Origin: Segatella hominis
GTDB taxonomy: Bacteria; Bacteroidota; Bacteroidia; Bacteroidales; Bacteroidaceae
NCBI RefSeq assembly: GCF_019249725.2
Contig: NZ_CP137559.1
Span: 62,001 to 126,000 of the forward strand
DNA: 64,000 nt
Direction: 5' to 3'
Part shown: positions 8,399-18,474 of the stretch, one piece after another
Position numbering within the stretch: the stretch's first letter is position 1
Layout of the letters: each line of letters begins with the position of its first letter
Notes under the pieces: generated by a model
Told to the model about the DNA's origin: nothing
The model's database searches: none
The model's input: the letters and a program-made list of their open reading frames with translations, nothing else
Translations under genes and position numbers: made by a program

Positions 8399-9490
8399 AT
8401 GGAATCAATGACCTTTGCTGATTTTACAGATTTAGAAAATAGAGCGCAAGAAGAGGAGCAAGATGCTTTGGATACAGTGGTTCCTCCTGCAGATATTGTA
8501 GCTTTTACAGAACAACGTTCTTGTGCAGATTTGTATAGAATGTGCCAAAAAGGTCAAATAGATCTTTATCCTGATTTTCAGCGTGGTGAAGTTTGGAAAA
8601 ATAGAGCACAAACCCTTTTTGTTGATAGTATGATTAAACAATTGCCAATTCCAAGTATGTGTATCAGTTTGGATGTACATAGCCAAAAAAGATATGTTAT
8701 TGACGGATTACAGCGTATTACTACTATCTGTAAGTTTCTAGGTGATAATGACTGGAAATTATCCAAAATTGACGATGTAGATGAAAGAATTTCTGGCAAG
8801 AAAAAAGTAGAAATAGAGCAAAATAGTCCAGATATTATTGATATTGTTGAAAATTTAGCGATACCAGTAACTGTGTTACGTTGCGACTATTCTAAAGGTT
8901 CTCATATGCAATATTTATTCCAGATTTTTTATCGTTTAAATTCTGGGGGTAACAAGTTGTATAATCAAGAAATTAGAAATTGTATATTTCAAGGCAATTT
9001 TAATACATTGCTTAAAGATTTAGCAAGATCTCCTGATTGGTTGAATGCCAATCATCTTACCAAAGAAAAGGTTGAAACATCTAGGTTTAATAATGAAGAG
9101 CGTATCTTGAGGTTTTTTGCTTTCTATTATGACCTAGATCGATACAAAGGCAAGCTCGCTTCATTTCTAAATGATTTTATGAGAAGTCATAAAGATTTAA
9201 CAGAAAATGTGAAAAATGAATATGCAAGTTTGCTATCAAGGAGTTTAAAAGTTGCTATGGAGATTGAGAAACTTTCTACGTCTAAAAATGTTTTTGAAGC
9301 CGTTTTGATTGGTATTGCAGCAAATATAAGTGCTTTGGAAACTAAAGGGGCTGATGTTATCAATAAACTTTATAAAGATGTTGAAGGAGATAAGAACTTC
9401 TCTGAGGAGGCCTTGAAGGAAGGTCTAGGTTCATTGGAGAAGGTTCAAAACCGTATAAATGCGGCTAAAATAATATTTGCTCGTGGTTAA
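8399..9490 (+). CDS. DUF262 domain protein, second copy
   Basis: This 363-residue soluble protein has the DUF262 N-terminus: LYPDFQRGEVWKNRAQTLFVDSM at about residue 59, then VIDGLQRITTI, where residues 102-106 are DGLQR rather than DGQQR, a common variant. A later segment FYRLNSGGNKLYNQEIRNC is also typical (the LNSGG / NxQE motif). The rest is helical with no HNH domain. It overlaps the following HEPN gene by 14 bases. It is clearly diverged from the copy at 4667, so the two are not a recent duplication. Confidence 0.88.
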   Translation: MESMTFADFTDLENRAQEEEQDALDTVVPPADIVAFTEQRSCADLYRMCQKGQIDLYPDFQRGEVWKNRAQTLFVDSMIKQLPIPSMCISLDVHSQKRYVIDGLQRITTICKFLGDNDWKLSKIDDVDERISGKKKVEIEQNSPDIIDIVENLAIPVTVLRCDYSKGSHMQYLFQIFYRLNSGGNKLYNQEIRNCIFQGNFNTLLKDLARSPDWLNANHLTKEKVETSRFNNEERILRFFAFYYDLDRYKGKLASFLNDFMRSHKDLTENVKNEYASLLSRSLKVAMEIEKLSTSKNVFEAVLIGIAANISALETKGADVINKLYKDVEGDKNFSEEALKEGLGSLEKVQNRINAAKIIFARG

Positions 9491-9977
9491 TTATACTGAT
9501 ATAGAAGCAAAATTGAAAAGGTTGGATACAGAATATAATAATAGTATCTTGGATCCGGATTTACCTATTTTTTATTCTAAACTAGCTGTCATTGAATTCT
9601 CGGGATGGATAGAAGATTCTGTGGATTCTATTGTCTATGACTATATCGATAATCATATTGTTGATCCTATAGTTAAACAAAATATTAAAAAGAATATCAA
9701 AGGAAATTTTGGCTTCAATTATTATAGCAATCTCTTTAAAGTGTTTACTTCTGTATTGGGTGTAGATACATGGGAGAATATAGAAGATAAGTTGAAACCA
9801 CAGAATTTAGTAGATTTGGTAAATGTTACAAGTACTTTTACGGGTATAAGGAATAAAGCTGCTCATTCTTCTATTGTTGTAATGGCTACATTTTCAAGTC
9901 CATCGACGACTATAGCAGCTTACAATAAAGTTAAGCCTGCAATAATGATTATAGAAAATGAGATTGCTTCTTTGTAA
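9477..9977 (+). CDS. HEPN protein (RiboL-PSP-like) paired with DUF262
   Basis: The frame has no early ATG: it starts at TTG 9477 or GTG 9483, inside the DUF262 gene, so translation is probably coupled. The product is about 166 residues and all-helical. IRNKAAHSS carries R125-x4-H130, the HEPN RNase signature. The N-terminal FYSKLAVIEFSGWIEDSVD resembles the RiboL-PSP-HEPN family, named for its link to RNA ligase and phosphatase systems and also found with DUF262. Predicted activity is RNA cleavage, held in check or directed by the DUF262 partner. Confidence 0.75.
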   Translation: MLVVNYTDIEAKLKRLDTEYNNSILDPDLPIFYSKLAVIEFSGWIEDSVDSIVYDYIDNHIVDPIVKQNIKKNIKGNFGFNYYSNLFKVFTSVLGVDTWENIEDKLKPQNLVDLVNVTSTFTGIRNKAAHSSIVVMATFSSPSTTIAAYNKVKPAIMIIENEIASL

Positions 9978-10262
9978 ACGTTTCCCTACTCTCCGCGAGC
10001 ATCCAGATTATGTAGTCTAAGTTGTTGAAAAAGAATTGAATATATCGTTCTTCCAATTTTGGATAAAATCTTGTACTTTTGCAGACGAGTTCCAAATGGC
10101 TCTGATTTGCTGCGATTCGTACAAAAAATATTTTCTTAGATTGTGTCTCTGGTTTTTCGTTATGAATTCCTGAAATGTGTTGGCCGTTTCAAGGGTGATT
10201 GGCATGCCGAAACACTTACTTGGCTATACAGATAGTGTAAATTCATAAAATCGATAACTATT
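9978..10262. other. Spacer with an orphan -7-like box
   Basis: No gene is supported here. TACTTTTG at 10074-10081 matches the -7 consensus on the + strand, but no TTG lies 19-21 bases upstream. It might serve the small gene at 10263 with a long leader. A reverse-strand frame at 10017-10205 has low-complexity composition and no start signal, and was not called. Confidence 0.4.
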
Positions 10263-10460
10263 ATGATGTACAATATAAATATTAAGGAATCTGCTCAAAA
10301 GAAGATTATAGTTGAAGCTTTAAAGACGATGATTCGTAACAACAATCCTGAGCCTCAGGCAACATATCTTTGTGATCAATTGGAGGATGCGAGTAGAGTA
10401 GCTGATTGTTTGGAGGAAATCTTTAAGCAGTTAAGGTCGTATCACAATGATGGACTATAA
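10263..10460 (+). CDS. Small hypothetical protein (65 aa)
   Basis: The frame starts at ATG 10263 and gives a 65-residue, mainly helical acidic protein (EALKTMIRNNN, CDQLEDASRVADCLEEIF). It has no membrane segment and no recognised family. Its even composition and position between two annotated blocks make it more likely real than not, but support is limited. It is followed immediately by the hairpin repeat and then glmS. Confidence 0.45.
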   Translation: MMYNINIKESAQKKIIVEALKTMIRNNNPEPQATYLCDQLEDASRVADCLEEIFKQLRSYHNDGL

Positions 10461-10462
10461 TC

Positions 10463-10640
10463 ATGCGGTCCTATCCCGCATAACCCCTCTGACGAGACCT
10501 CTGATGGTCCGTCAACCTTATAGCGCAGCGGTTAAGAGCGACAGGGAGGAGCGGTTTCTTCTTTTCCCCTGAGGGGAGAAGACCGAGAAGAGAGGTGGAG
10601 CCTTCTTTAATGGTAAAGAAGGACGGGTTGATTTTAGAAA
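10463..10640 (+). repeat. GC-rich hairpin repeat, copy 2 (diverged)
   Basis: This has the same layout as copy 1 at the window start: GCGGTCCTATCCCGC, a diverged CGTCAACCTTATAGCGCAGCGG core, GGAGGAGCGGTT, then two hairpins. Here the hairpin stems are TTCTTTTCCCCTGAGGGGAGAA and CCTTCTTTAATGGTAAAGAAGG, which differ in sequence from copy 1 but keep the pairing. It sits directly before glmS, marking the border between the accessory block and the sugar genes. Confidence 0.75.
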
Positions 10641-10741
10641 AAAACTATACTCATACCCGTGTGTACTTTATATATAGCCGCAACTATAATAAAACAAAAA
10701 ATACAATACAAATCAGAATATAACGACATAACCATAAATTT

Positions 10742-12607
10742 ATGTGTGGAATAGTAGGATATATAGGACAAAACGAAGCATATCCAGTCCTGATAGCAGG
10801 ACTGAAGAAACTTGAATATAGAGGATATGACAGTGCCGGAGTAGCACTCGTCAATGGAGAGGACAAACTCAATGTCTATAAGACAAAGGGCAAGGTAGCA
10901 AACTTGGAAGAACTCGCAGCAGACAAAGACTGCGGAGGCCATATCGGTATAGCCCATACCCGATGGGCAACACATGGCGAACCATCAGCCGAAAATGCAC
11001 ATCCCCATGTCAGTATGAGTGGTGACCTGGCTTTGGTACATAATGGCATCATCGAGAACTACCAGGTGCTGAAAGAACAACTCATAGCACGCGGTTATCA
11101 GTTCAAGAGCACAACAGATACCGAGGTGCTGGTACAGTTGATAGACTCATACTATCAGCAGAATGGCAAAGATTTGGTGTCAGCCGTTTGCCAGTCACTG
11201 AATGATGTAGTGGGCGCCTATGCCATAGCAGTCATCGAATGCAAGAACCCCACTCACATTGTGGCAGCCCGCCAGTCAAGTCCATTGGTGGTAGGAGTAG
11301 GAGCCGACAAGCAAGACTTCTATATCGCCAGTGATGCCACTCCTATCGTAGAATATACCGACCAGGTAGTCTATCTCGAAGACGGTCAGATAGCAGAAAT
11401 CAGAATCGGCAAGGATATAGAGATGATCAATCTCAACCATAAGTTATGCGATTATGCCATCAAGACCGTAGACCTCGACATCTCCAAACTCAGCAAGGGA
11501 GGCTTCGACCATTTCATGCTGAAAGAGATCTACGACCAGCCCCAGTGCCTGAAAGACTGTATGAGTGGTCGCCTGTTTGCGGATAAGGACAATCCATCCA
11601 ACAACCACATCGTGTTGTCAGCCCTTACAGACTATAAAGACCGACTCATGTCAGCCAAGCATATCATCATCGTAGCTTGCGGAACAAGTTGGCATGCAGC
11701 CCTCATCGGCAAGCAGCTCATAGAGAAGATGTGTCGCAAGCGAGTAGAAGTAGAGTATGCCAGCGAGTTCCGTTATGGCGAACCCGTCATCGAATCCGAT
11801 GATGTAGTGATAGCCATAAGCCAGAGTGGCGAGACTGCCGATACCTTGGCAGCCATTCAACTTGCCAAGCAGCATGGAGCGTTGATCTTCGGCATCGTCA
11901 ATGGCATAGGCTCATCCATCGCCCGAGAAACAGATACAGGTATCTACATTCATGTAGGTCCCGAGATAGGCGTGGCGAGTACCAAGGCATTCACCGGTCA
12001 GGTCACCGTCCTTACCTTCTTTGCCTTGGCGTTAGGTCATGAGCTTGGCACCCTTTCCGAAAAAGACTATGTAGAGACCATCGCCGAGTTGGCAGAGATA
12101 CCCGGCAAGATGGAGAAAGTGTTGGAGCAGACGCCATCGATCTCCCGACTGGCTAAAGTATTCACCTATGCACATAATTTCATCTATCTCGGTCGAGGAT
12201 TCAACTATCCCGTAGCATTAGAGGGAGCCTTGAAGCTAAAGGAAATCAGTTATATCCATGCCGAAGGTTATCCTGCAGCAGAGATGAAACATGGTCCGAT
12301 AGCCTTGGTAGATACCGATATGCCGATCGTCTTCCTTGCTACACATCACCAGCTGTATGAGAAGATCATCAGCAATATGCAGGAAGTAAAATCCCGCAAC
12401 GGACGCATCCTGGCTATTGTTACCGAAGGCGACAAACAAGTCAAGGCGATAGCCGATTCTGTGATAGAAATACCGCAGACCCTCAATGCATTGGTACCTC
12501 TTCTCAGCGTCGTTCCCCTGCAGATACTTGCGTATTATGTGGCAGTAGATAAGGGATTGAATGTAGATATGCCAAGAAATCTGGCAAAGAGTGTGACGGT
12601 AGAATAA
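10742..12607 (+). CDS. glmS: Glutamine-fructose-6-phosphate aminotransferase (isomerizing)
   Basis: GlmS makes glucosamine-6-phosphate from fructose-6-phosphate and glutamine, the entry step for UDP-GlcNAc. The 621-residue protein is of normal length. Cys2 after the start Met is the glutaminase nucleophile (MCGIVGYIG). The N-terminal domain has HTRWATHGEPS, and two SIS sugar-isomerase domains follow, with CGTSWHAALIGK, SQSGETADT and GIYIHVGPEIGVASTKAFT. The C-terminus PRNLAKSVTVE is the family ending. GC content is clearly higher than in the cassettes on both sides. It lies just before ugd, so the pair supplies amino-sugar and uronic-acid precursors. Confidence 0.98.
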   Translation: MCGIVGYIGQNEAYPVLIAGLKKLEYRGYDSAGVALVNGEDKLNVYKTKGKVANLEELAADKDCGGHIGIAHTRWATHGEPSAENAHPHVSMSGDLALVHNGIIENYQVLKEQLIARGYQFKSTTDTEVLVQLIDSYYQQNGKDLVSAVCQSLNDVVGAYAIAVIECKNPTHIVAARQSSPLVVGVGADKQDFYIASDATPIVEYTDQVVYLEDGQIAEIRIGKDIEMINLNHKLCDYAIKTVDLDISKLSKGGFDHFMLKEIYDQPQCLKDCMSGRLFADKDNPSNNHIVLSALTDYKDRLMSAKHIIIVACGTSWHAALIGKQLIEKMCRKRVEVEYASEFRYGEPVIESDDVVIAISQSGETADTLAAIQLAKQHGALIFGIVNGIGSSIARETDTGIYIHVGPEIGVASTKAFTGQVTVLTFFALALGHELGTLSEKDYVETIAELAEIPGKMEKVLEQTPSISRLAKVFTYAHNFIYLGRGFNYPVALEGALKLKEISYIHAEGYPAAEMKHGPIALVDTDMPIVFLATHHQLYEKIISNMQEVKSRNGRILAIVTEGDKQVKAIADSVIEIPQTLNALVPLLSVVPLQILAYYVAVDKGLNVDMPRNLAKSVTVE

Positions 12608-12661
12608 AGGCAGAATAAATCCAAATTCTGAAGGACATAGTTAAACATAATCATAGAATCT

Positions 12662-13984
12662 ATGAATAATTTCAACGATATAAAAATAGCAGTAGCCGGA
12701 ACAGGCTACGTTGGTCTGAGTATAGCAACCCTGTTGTCTCAGCACCATCATGTAACAGCAGTAGATGTAATCCCCGAAAAGGTGGAGAAACTCAACAATA
12801 GAGTTTCTCCCATTCAGGACGATTACATTGAGAAGTATCTGACAGAGAAGAAACTGAATCTGACAGCAACCCTCGATGGCAAATCAGCTTATGCTGATGC
12901 CGACTTCGTGGTGATAGCAGCACCAACCAACTACGACCCAGTAAAGAACTACTTCGATACAACCCATGTCGAGGAAGTGATTGACCTGGTATTGGAGGTG
13001 AACCCAGACGCAGTGATGGTTATTAAGAGTACCATCCCTGTGGGCTATACCCGCAGCCTTTACCTGAAGTATGCCAAGAAGGGCGTCAAGAAGTTCAATC
13101 TCCTTTTCTCACCAGAGTTCCTTCGTGAAAGTAAGGCACTCTATGATAATCTTTATCCAAGCCGTATTATCGTAGGCTATCCCAAGATTATCGACCGCCC
13201 TGAGTTTGCAGAAGAAAACGAGGCCATCATGAGAGTTACCGATGTCGAGGAGATGAAAGAAGCAGCCAAAACCTTTGCAGCACTCTTGCAGGAAGGTGCT
13301 ATCAAGGAGAACATTGACACCTTGTTCATGGGCATGAAGGAAGCCGAGGCAGTGAAACTCTTCGCTAATACCTATTTGGCATTGCGAGTAAGCTACTTCA
13401 ACGAACTTGATACCTATGCAGAAGTAAAAGGTCTCGATACCAAGGCCATTATTGATGGAGTAGGACTCGACCCACGTATCGGTACACACTATAACAACCC
13501 AAGCTTCGGTTATGGAGGTTATTGCTTGCCCAAGGACACCAAGCAGCTCCTGGCAAACTATGCCGATGTGCCGGAAAACCTTATCGAGGCAATCGTTGAA
13601 TCTAACCGCACTCGCAAGGACTACATAGCAGATGCAGTATTGAAGAAAGCAGGCTGGTACAGTTATTCTGAGAACAATCAGTTTGGAGCTGAGGTCAATT
13701 CATGCGTCATCGGTGTTTATCGTCTGACGATGAAATCCAATTCCGATAACTTCCGCCAGTCAGCCATTCAGGGTATTATGAAACGTATCAAGGCAAAGGG
13801 TGCAGAGGTCATCATCTACGAGCCGACCCTTGAAGACGGCAGCACTTTCTTCGGTAGCAAGGTCGTTAACGATCTGGATGCCTTCAAGACAGAAAGCCTT
13901 GCAATCATCGCTAACCGCTATGACGCATGTCTGGACGATGTAAAGGATAAGGTTTACACACGAGATATATTTAGAAGAGATTAG
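12662..13984 (+). CDS. ugd: UDP-glucose 6-dehydrogenase
   Basis: This 440-residue enzyme oxidises UDP-glucose (or a related UDP-hexose) to the uronate with two NAD. The N-terminal Rossmann motif [10 protein letters not shown] is at about residue 11. The central block contains [11 protein letters not shown] and SPEFLRES, and the catalytic cysteine lies in [11 protein letters not shown]. The C-terminal UDP-binding domain carries the [14 protein letters not shown] stretch. It is 54 bases downstream of glmS, probably in one operon. A 3' remnant of a closely related gene is at 1570-1788. UDP-N-acetylmannosamine dehydrogenase is a less likely alternative. Confidence 0.93.
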   Translation: MNNFNDIKIAVAGTGYVGLSIATLLSQHHHVTAVDVIPEKVEKLNNRVSPIQDDYIEKYLTEKKLNLTATLDGKSAYADADFVVIAAPTNYDPVKNYFDTTHVEEVIDLVLEVNPDAVMVIKSTIPVGYTRSLYLKYAKKGVKKFNLLFSPEFLRESKALYDNLYPSRIIVGYPKIIDRPEFAEENEAIMRVTDVEEMKEAAKTFAALLQEGAIKENIDTLFMGMKEAEAVKLFANTYLALRVSYFNELDTYAEVKGLDTKAIIDGVGLDPRIGTHYNNPSFGYGGYCLPKDTKQLLANYADVPENLIEAIVESNRTRKDYIADAVLKKAGWYSYSENNQFGAEVNSCVIGVYRLTMKSNSDNFRQSAIQGIMKRIKAKGAEVIIYEPTLEDGSTFFGSKVVNDLDAFKTESLAIIANRYDACLDDVKDKVYTRDIFRRD

Positions 13985-14003
13985 AAATAAAATAATAGTT
14001 TCA

Positions 14004-15095
14004 ATGTTGAGTCAAAATAAACTTACCCCTCCCGAATCTAAAGCGGCACAAAAGCCAAATCAGCGCCAATCAGGAATAGAACTTCTTCGCATTGTGAGTA
14101 TGTTCTTAGTACTATTGTTACATTCTCTTTACTATTCTTTAGGACGTCCAACTGCTGAAGACTATGTAAATAGTGGTGTAGAGATGGTGTTGCGCACAGA
14201 GTTTGAGGCAATAAGCCTTGTTTGTGTCAACGTGTTTGTTATGATATCAGGATGGTTTGGAATAAAGATAAAGATAAAACGACTTGCAGAATTCATATAC
14301 TAGTGGTTGTTTCTTGCAGTCTTTGTCGTCGCAGTTTTGTTGATTAGTGGTATACGTTTCCCGATAGGAGACTATAAATATCTCATAGGTTCATACCAAT
14401 TCTATTGGTTCATCTATGCATATTTATTTCTTTATATCCTTTCGCCTATCCTGAATTCTTTCATCAACAACTCTCCTCAAAAAGATTGCAAATTGGTACT
14501 TGTGCTGTATTGGATTTTCATGATATTGTTTGGCTGGATTCAACCACTCTACTATATTAAGTTTGGTTTATCTCCGATACTTTTTATCGGACTATATCTC
14601 ACAGCCAGATATGTACATGTTTATCGTCCTCGTTGGTCTACACATGGAGTAAAGCATGATTTGACATTGTTTCTGATATTAACATCCGTGTCAGCAATGA
14701 TAATGATGCTGATCACATATTGTTCATCAAGTGCCCATCTGGTTTACAAATCCTATGGTATGTTTATGTCGTATGTCAATCCTTTGTCAGTGTTGGCATC
14801 TACCTATCTTTTATTGGCTTTTTCTAAAATAAAATTTTATAGTAAAGTCGTTAATAAGGTAGCAGCATCCGCATTTGCAGTATATCTCCTGCATTCCAAC
14901 TATGCCGTATTTGAGACATACTTCACAAAAGTTATCAACATTATACATACTGAATATTCAGGGATATTATATCCCATTATTACCCTTTCGTTTTTGGTCG
15001 CAGTATTCATCCTTTCGGTGTTAGCAGACCAATTACGCATATACAGTTATGCATTCATCGCTAAAAAAGCAGAAAAGAAATTACTAAATAAATAA
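14004..15095 (+). pseudogene. Acyltransferase-3 gene interrupted by an in-frame TAG
   Basis: The first frame (99 residues) begins with the typical acyltransferase-3 start: RQSGIELLRIVSMFLVLLLH, then VCVNVFVMISGWFGI. It stops at TAG 14301-14303. The next codon, TGG, continues in the same frame for another 263 residues with about nine membrane segments, including VYLLHSNYAVFE near the end. The two halves form one normal-length O-acyltransferase that would decorate lipid-linked sugars at the inner membrane. A single nonsense change is the simple explanation. Readthrough or a sequence error is possible. There is no poly-G tract in this gene. Confidence 0.85.
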
Positions 15096-16642
15096 TGGCA
15101 GAATCAAGAACAGTTAAAAGTTTAAAAAACGCTCAAGTATCATTTTTCTACTATGTAGTGTTTATGATACTTGGCTTTTGGTCAAGAAAGATATTCTTTG
15201 ATTATCTTGGTCCAGAGGTAGTAGGTTTGGAATCCACGGCAGGTAATTTGCTAGGATTTCTTAATCTGGCAGAGTTGGGCATTGGCATGTCGGTGACATA
15301 TTTCCTATATAGACCTTTATTTTCAAAAGATTATGACGAAATCAACAGAATTGTAGCCTTACAAGGATGGATTTATCGAAGGGTTGCATATTTAGTTATA
15401 GCAGGTGCTATTGTTTTAATGTGCTTCTTCCCTCAGATATTTCGTGGGATGAAACTTCCTTTGTGGTATGCGTATGCCGTATTTGGAATTTTCTTGTTTA
15501 ATTCTTTACTTGGCTACTTTATTAATTATCGTCAAATCGTTCTTAATACAGACCAAAAGGGGTACAAGGTAACACGAGTAACAACTGGTGTAAGTGTGGC
15601 ATTGAAAATTTTGCAAATCTTCATGCTGCCTATTGTGCCTAATCCTTTTCTATTTTATATAGGTACAAGCTTGTTTTCAACCTTGTTTGGTTGCTGGTGG
15701 TTGAATAGAACAATTGATAAAGATTACCCATGGCTGAAAACAACAGGCTATCAAGGTCGGAAGTTATTAAAAGCATATCCTGATATAATTAAGAAGACAA
15801 AGCAATTGTTCATTCATCGTATTACTGCTGTTTTACTCTTTCAAGGTACACCATTTATAATGTATGCCTTTTCTACTTTGTCGATAGTTGCTTATTATGC
15901 TAATTATCTATTACTAGTAGGAAAGTTTAAAGATGTCCTCAGTATGGTATATAGCAGTATGGGAGCTGCTGTGGGAAGTCTGATAGCAGAAGGTGATAAA
16001 CAAAAAATTGAGCGACGTTTTTGGGAATTGTACGATTCTCGCTTTTGTATAGCTGCTGTTGCTTTGATTTGCGTGTATTTCTTGTCGCATCCGTTTATTG
16101 CTCTTTGGTTGGGTGAAAAGTATGTTATGGGACAATTCTTGCTGATTTTGCTTATTCTTGATCAAAGCATTTATATCACTCGCCTTACGGTTGATCATTA
16201 TATCAATGGTTATGGAATATTTAAAGATGTGTGGGCCCCGATGGCAGAAGGGGCAATCAATATTTCTGCAGCATTAGGTTTCGGTTATCTCATTGGTTAT
16301 GAAGGCGTAATCCTTGGAAGTATCTTGTCACAGGTAATTATCATTTGCATTTGGAAACCAATTCTTCTGTTTCATGATGGTTTGAAATTATCAGTATTGA
16401 TTTATTTCCGCCGTGTTATTTTTAGATATATCGTTGTCGTATTGGACGTTGTTGCTCTGACGTATTTATTCGACATCATATTACCTCATCGTATGAGCAA
16501 TTACTTTGCTTTTGCAGGATATTCAATGATTGTATTAAGTATCGTATCTGTTCTTTTGTTTGGAGAATTCTTAGTCTTCTCACAGGGAACAAGAGATTTC
16601 TTCAAGCGCATATCAGGAGTAATACATCATAAATTTAATTAA
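15095..16642 (+). CDS. Polysaccharide flippase (Wzx-like)
   Basis: A 515-residue integral membrane protein starts at ATG 15095, overlapping the previous stop by one base. About 12-14 membrane segments are visible. The N-terminal RTVKSLKNAQVSFFYYVVFM and FDYLGPEVVGLESTAGNLLG, then LNLAELGIGMSVTYFLYRPL, are typical of MOP/MATE-superfamily oligosaccharide flippases. It would move the undecaprenyl-pyrophosphate-linked repeat unit to the periplasmic face. It is the only flippase of this kind in the window, which makes it the probable wzx of this locus. Confidence 0.9.
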   Translation: MAESRTVKSLKNAQVSFFYYVVFMILGFWSRKIFFDYLGPEVVGLESTAGNLLGFLNLAELGIGMSVTYFLYRPLFSKDYDEINRIVALQGWIYRRVAYLVIAGAIVLMCFFPQIFRGMKLPLWYAYAVFGIFLFNSLLGYFINYRQIVLNTDQKGYKVTRVTTGVSVALKILQIFMLPIVPNPFLFYIGTSLFSTLFGCWWLNRTIDKDYPWLKTTGYQGRKLLKAYPDIIKKTKQLFIHRITAVLLFQGTPFIMYAFSTLSIVAYYANYLLLVGKFKDVLSMVYSSMGAAVGSLIAEGDKQKIERRFWELYDSRFCIAAVALICVYFLSHPFIALWLGEKYVMGQFLLILLILDQSIYITRLTVDHYINGYGIFKDVWAPMAEGAINISAALGFGYLIGYEGVILGSILSQVIIICIWKPILLFHDGLKLSVLIYFRRVIFRYIVVVLDVVALTYLFDIILPHRMSNYFAFAGYSMIVLSIVSVLLFGEFLVFSQGTRDFFKRISGVIHHKFN

Positions 16643-16649
16643 TGTGAAT

Positions 16650-17495
16650 ATGATTCCAAAGATATCAGTTATTGTTCCTTGTTATAATCAAGGAAAATAT
16701 TTGGCAGAAGCGTTGGATTCTGTCATCAATCAAACATTGAGTGATTGGGAATGTATCATTGTTGATGATGGCTCTACTGACGACTCTGCAGAAATAGCAA
16801 AGTTGTATGTAGAGAAAGACAAGCGAATACATTATGTGTTTCAACAGAATTCTGGACCGTCTGCTGCAAGAAATAGAGGAGTAAACTTAACCTCAGCTCC
16901 TTTGCTGTTTTTCTTGGACGGTGATGACATTATAGATAAGGTCTTGTTAGAAGAAGGATTTAATTATATGTACTCTCATCCAAACTGTATTCTTTATTAT
17001 ACTGGTGCAGAATATTTTGGAAATCGAAAGGGAGAATTTGTATTGCGTTATTCTTCTTATCGAGATTTGTTGATTGCGAATAGCATAGATTGTGCTTGTA
17101 TTGTTCGTCGCAATGACTTTAATAGAATTAAGGGATTTGATGAGCAGTTACGAGGCTATGAAGATTGGGAATTTTTTATTCGACTTCTTTATCATAATGA
17201 TACAATTTATAAGGAGCCTAAACTACTGTTCCACTACAGAGTTACGGACAGCGCTACAAGTGTAAACTTTCAAGCAAAAGCCAAAAACGAAGAGAAAACT
17301 ATGTATATCTATCGTAAGCATATAGACAAATACGAAGAATACTATGGTACCCCTTTCAATGTTACTCGTGAGTTTAATCGCCTTTCTAAAGAATTGAATG
17401 GGATTTTAAACTCAAATAGTTATAAAGTGGGAGAGAAAATACTTTCTCCTTTACGATACTTAAAGAAATATTTCAGTTATTTATGTGCAAAGTAA
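16650..17495 (+). CDS. Glycosyltransferase family 2
   Basis: ATG 16650 is chosen over GTG 16644. The 281-residue GT-A protein starts ISVIVPCYNQGKYLAEALDS, continues with IIVDDGSTDDS and GPSAARNRGV, and has the metal-binding FLDGDDII. Farther on, RGYEDWEFFIRLL supplies the ED acceptor-base region. It would transfer a sugar from a nucleotide donor to the growing lipid-linked unit in the cytoplasm. Donor and acceptor cannot be read from sequence. It overlaps the next gene by 13 bases. Confidence 0.92.
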   Translation: MIPKISVIVPCYNQGKYLAEALDSVINQTLSDWECIIVDDGSTDDSAEIAKLYVEKDKRIHYVFQQNSGPSAARNRGVNLTSAPLLFFLDGDDIIDKVLLEEGFNYMYSHPNCILYYTGAEYFGNRKGEFVLRYSSYRDLLIANSIDCACIVRRNDFNRIKGFDEQLRGYEDWEFFIRLLYHNDTIYKEPKLLFHYRVTDSATSVNFQAKAKNEEKTMYIYRKHIDKYEEYYGTPFNVTREFNRLSKELNGILNSNSYKVGEKILSPLRYLKKYFSYLCAK

Positions 17496-18436
17496 AATAT
17501 ACATTTCTTGTGCCATCATATAAGGCTTCTTTTTTGGAAGAAGCTTTGTTGAGTATCAAGAACCAAACATTCAAGGATTTTAAAGTGTTAATCTCTGATG
17601 ACTGTTCTCCTGAGCCCCTGAAGCCTATTTATGATAAAGTATGTGGCGGTGATTCTCGTTTTACATTCCGTAGAAATAAAGAGAACATGGGAGGTAAGAG
17701 TCTCGTTTCTCATTGGAACCTGCTTGTGGATATGTGTGATACGGAATATCTGATAATGGCAAGTGATGATGATGTTTATGAGCCAAATTTCTTGGAGAAG
17801 ATAGATGATTTGGTTATAAAATATCCACAAGTAGATATATTGAGAGCACGAGCTAGGAGAGTTGAGGATGGTATGATAACGAGAGCTGATTACAATCTTG
17901 ATGAATATATGACTTTTGCGCAATTTGCTACTACTTTTGGTGGAACTCCCATTGTAAGTTGTTTGGCAAATTACGTGTTTCGCACATCAAGGTTGAAAGA
18001 TTTGGGGTATTTCCCTGACTTTCCAACTGCTGCAAAAAGTGATTCTGCCACCGCAATGATAATGGCACAAAATGGAATCGCTTCTACTCATGAGATACTT
18101 TTCTCGTTTCGTATTTCCAATGAAAATCTTTCCTCTACATCAGGATATACTAATAATATTATCAATGTAGCTACTGCTAATTTGCTATTTGTTGATTGGT
18201 ATTCTAGCAATATTAGTCCTTTGTTGGATGAGCTTCCTGTCGATCAGAAGTTTCTAAAACCTTTGGTTGAGAAAGCACATAAATGTCACGTTGAGAATAT
18301 TCTTCAATTTCTTTTAGCACAAATGAAATTGAATGATCTGATTCGCTTTTTGAAAGCTTTTCATCAACGTGGATATTTGAAAGGGAGTATTGCAAATATG
18401 CAGGTATGGAAAAATTGGGTTAAGAAAAGATTGTAA
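17483..18436 (+). CDS. Glycosyltransferase family 2
   Basis: This 317-residue GT-A enzyme overlaps the previous gene by 13 bases. It has YTFLVPSYKASFLEEALLSI at the start, then VLISDDCSPEPL, NKENMGG and the metal-binding LIMASDDDVYEPNFL. The C-terminal third is helical and lacks membrane segments. The DDD site and the overlap indicate an active transferase acting on the same repeat unit as its neighbour. The sugar is unknown. Confidence 0.9.
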   Translation: MCKVKYTFLVPSYKASFLEEALLSIKNQTFKDFKVLISDDCSPEPLKPIYDKVCGGDSRFTFRRNKENMGGKSLVSHWNLLVDMCDTEYLIMASDDDVYEPNFLEKIDDLVIKYPQVDILRARARRVEDGMITRADYNLDEYMTFAQFATTFGGTPIVSCLANYVFRTSRLKDLGYFPDFPTAAKSDSATAMIMAQNGIASTHEILFSFRISNENLSSTSGYTNNIINVATANLLFVDWYSSNISPLLDELPVDQKFLKPLVEKAHKCHVENILQFLLAQMKLNDLIRFLKAFHQRGYLKGSIANMQVWKNWVKKRL

Positions 18437-18474
18437 GCAAGAATTTGTTTTTTGAATAATGTTTTTGTAAAAAT

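Noticed and set aside
4667..9977. Recent tandem duplication of the DUF262-HEPN pair
   Set aside because: The two DUF262 proteins differ in length, motif (DGQQR versus DGLQR) and most of the sequence, and the HEPN proteins belong to different types.
10017..10205. Reverse-strand 62-residue frame in a gene-free gap
   Set aside because: Low-complexity K/N/F-rich translation, no ribosome site or promoter; it is better explained as AT-rich spacer.
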